6,070 nt of DNA, taken from Lachnospiraceae bacterium (GTDB lineage: Bacteria; Bacillota_A; Clostridia; Lachnospirales; Lachnospiraceae). Within the stretch, counting starts at the first letter, position 1, and every line of letters begins with the position of its first letter. The position numbers were made by a program, and so were the translations under genes. The stretch covers positions 1-6,070 of the forward strand of contig JAFXWR010000290.1 in assembly GCA_017542725.1 (NCBI GenBank), read 5' to 3'. The notes under the pieces were generated by a model that made no database searches, was not told where the DNA came from, and worked only from the letters and a program-made list of their open reading frames with translations. Shown in pieces: positions 5,125 to 6,070 of this stretch.

Positions 5125-6070
5125 TTATAATAGTAAATCGCTTAATATGGAGTTTGATATATTAAGACCATTTTCAGTCATAAAGTAATTATCGTTTACT
5201 TTATTTATCATGCCCATTCCTTGGTAAATCTTAAGTGCTGTGCCAAATAAATCTTCAAACTTTTTATTAAACGTCTTTTGGAAATCGTTTACATTTATAC
5301 CGCTTGTTTTTCTAAAACCAAGCATAACATATTCATTTATGTGGTCTTTATTATCTATAATTTTAATTTCGTCGTAGTATTCGTTTTGATTAGTTGATAT
5401 GATGTAACTCGTGTAATCAAGTGACATATAGTCGTTAAGTTTTGTTTTGTTTTTAAATCTTGTATTATTTATATATGAAGATGAGTTGAGACCAAAGCCA
5501 ATATATGGCACATCACTCCAATATCCGAGGTTGTGCCTACATTCAAATCCGCTCTTTGCGTAATTGCTAATCTCGTATCTATTAAGTCTATAGTATTCAG
5601 TAAGCTCTTTTGTTATCTTATCCATTATAAGTATGTCGTTTTCAAGTGGAAGTTGTATTTTGTTATTTGATAACATAGTTTTAAATGGGGTGCCATCTTC
5701 AATTATAAGGTTATATATGGATATGTGTTTTATATTTAGCATTAAAACTTGTCTTAGTGATTTTTTGTATGATTCTGGAGTTTGACCAGGTATGCCATTT
5801 ATTAAATCCACATTTATATTTTTAAAACCGTTGTGAACTGCTAAATTGTAGGCATTTAAGAAATCAGTGTAGTTATGGATCCTACCAAGAGTTTTTAGCT
5901 CGTCTTCATTTGTAGATTGAAGACCTATACTCAGTCTATTAATTCCTGACTTATAATATGATTTTATTTTGTCTTCATTTATTGAGTTAGGGTTAGCCTC
6001 TATACTAATCTCGGTATCAGCTGACAGGTTGTAGTTGTTGCATATGGTTTCCATTATAAAGCTTATATAC
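5125..6070 (-). CDS. hemW: HemW-type radical SAM protein (heme chaperone; 'HemN-like'), 5' end cut by window
   Basis: HemW proteins are radical-SAM-fold heme-binding chaperones, long annotated as oxygen-independent coproporphyrinogen III oxidase. About 314 codons are visible. The frame stays open past the ATG at 6054 to the window edge (upstream codons read YISFI), so that Met is internal and about 60-80 residues, including the CxxxCxxC iron-sulfur motif, lie outside. Counting from that Met: EISIEANP (15-22), INRLSIGLQS (38-47), LGRIH (56-60), NVDLINGIPGQTPES (81-95), ISIYNLIIEDGTPF (111-124), and the HemW hallmark YEISNYAKSGFECRHNLGYW (160-179). A C-terminal HemW domain follows. These motifs favour HemW over true HemN, but cofactor residues cannot be checked here. 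The stop lies one base from a shared terminator, so hemW is the last gene of its unit; hrcA, a frequent downstream neighbour in Firmicutes, is absent. Confidence 0.93.
   Translation of the reverse strand, partial: YISFIMETICNNYNLSADTEISIEANPNSINEDKIKSYYKSGINRLSIGLQSTNEDELKTLGRIHNYTDFLNAYNLAVHNGFKNINVDLINGIPGQTPESYKKSLRQVLMLNIKHISIYNLIIEDGTPFKTMLSNNKIQLPLENDILIMDKITKELTEYYRLNRYEISNYAKSGFECRHNLGYWSDVPYIGFGLNSSSYINNTRFKNKTKLNDYMSLDYTSYIISTNQNEYYDEIKIIDNKDHINEYVMLGFRKTSGINVNDFQKTFNKKFEDLFGTALKIYQGMGMINKVNDNYFMTENGLNISNSILSDLLL

Noticed and set aside
6052..6054. Minus-strand ATG at 6054 as the hemW start
   Set aside because: The frame is open to the window edge, and the HemW family has its iron-sulfur motif and glycine-rich motif upstream of this point.

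Overview
The window is AT-rich bacterial DNA. Its gene content and codon use fit an anaerobic low-GC Firmicute, probably Clostridia, and a Peptostreptococcaceae-like lineage would be compatible. The supporting signs are A/T-ending codons, purine-rich Shine-Dalgarno sites, an HPr with both His15 and the Firmicute regulatory Ser46, a selenophosphate synthetase and HemW. The assignment is inferred from protein style and composition; no rRNA or other marker is present.

Layout, left to right. (1) The window opens inside selD (selenophosphate synthetase), which runs rightward and stops at 855. (2) A 101-base gap (856-956) holds an AT-rich inverted repeat and a sigma-A-like promoter with a small palindrome between its -35 and -10 boxes. 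(3) From 957 to 5076 five genes run in one direction with gaps of 26, 26, 11 and 1 bases: ptsH (HPr), ptsI (Enzyme I), then IIC, IIB and IIA of an ascorbate/Ula-type (SgaT/UlaA) phosphotransferase system. (4) A 15-bp palindrome and a strong hairpin with U-tracts in both directions close the operon. (5) On the opposite strand, hemW (radical-SAM heme chaperone family) converges on that terminator and runs off the right edge without its N-terminus.

The five central genes encode a complete phosphorelay: PEP to Enzyme I (His186), to HPr (His15), to IIA (His65), to IIB (Cys8), to the substrate crossing the membrane through IIC. General PTS proteins are often encoded away from sugar-specific permeases, so finding all five in one transcription unit suggests that this permease is a main or dedicated PTS of the cell. 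The IIC is clearly of the UlaA family. However, several positions that I recall as ligand contacts in E. coli UlaA are changed, and no ascorbate-catabolic genes are visible, so the substrate should be treated as unknown.

I found no CRISPR array, mobile element, tRNA, rRNA, riboswitch or evidently new system. All gaps longer than 30 bases are described. The points most worth a second look are the self-contained PTS operon, the altered IIC pocket, a CxxC motif in HPr, the palindrome inside the pts promoter, and the codon-use contrast of the IIC gene.
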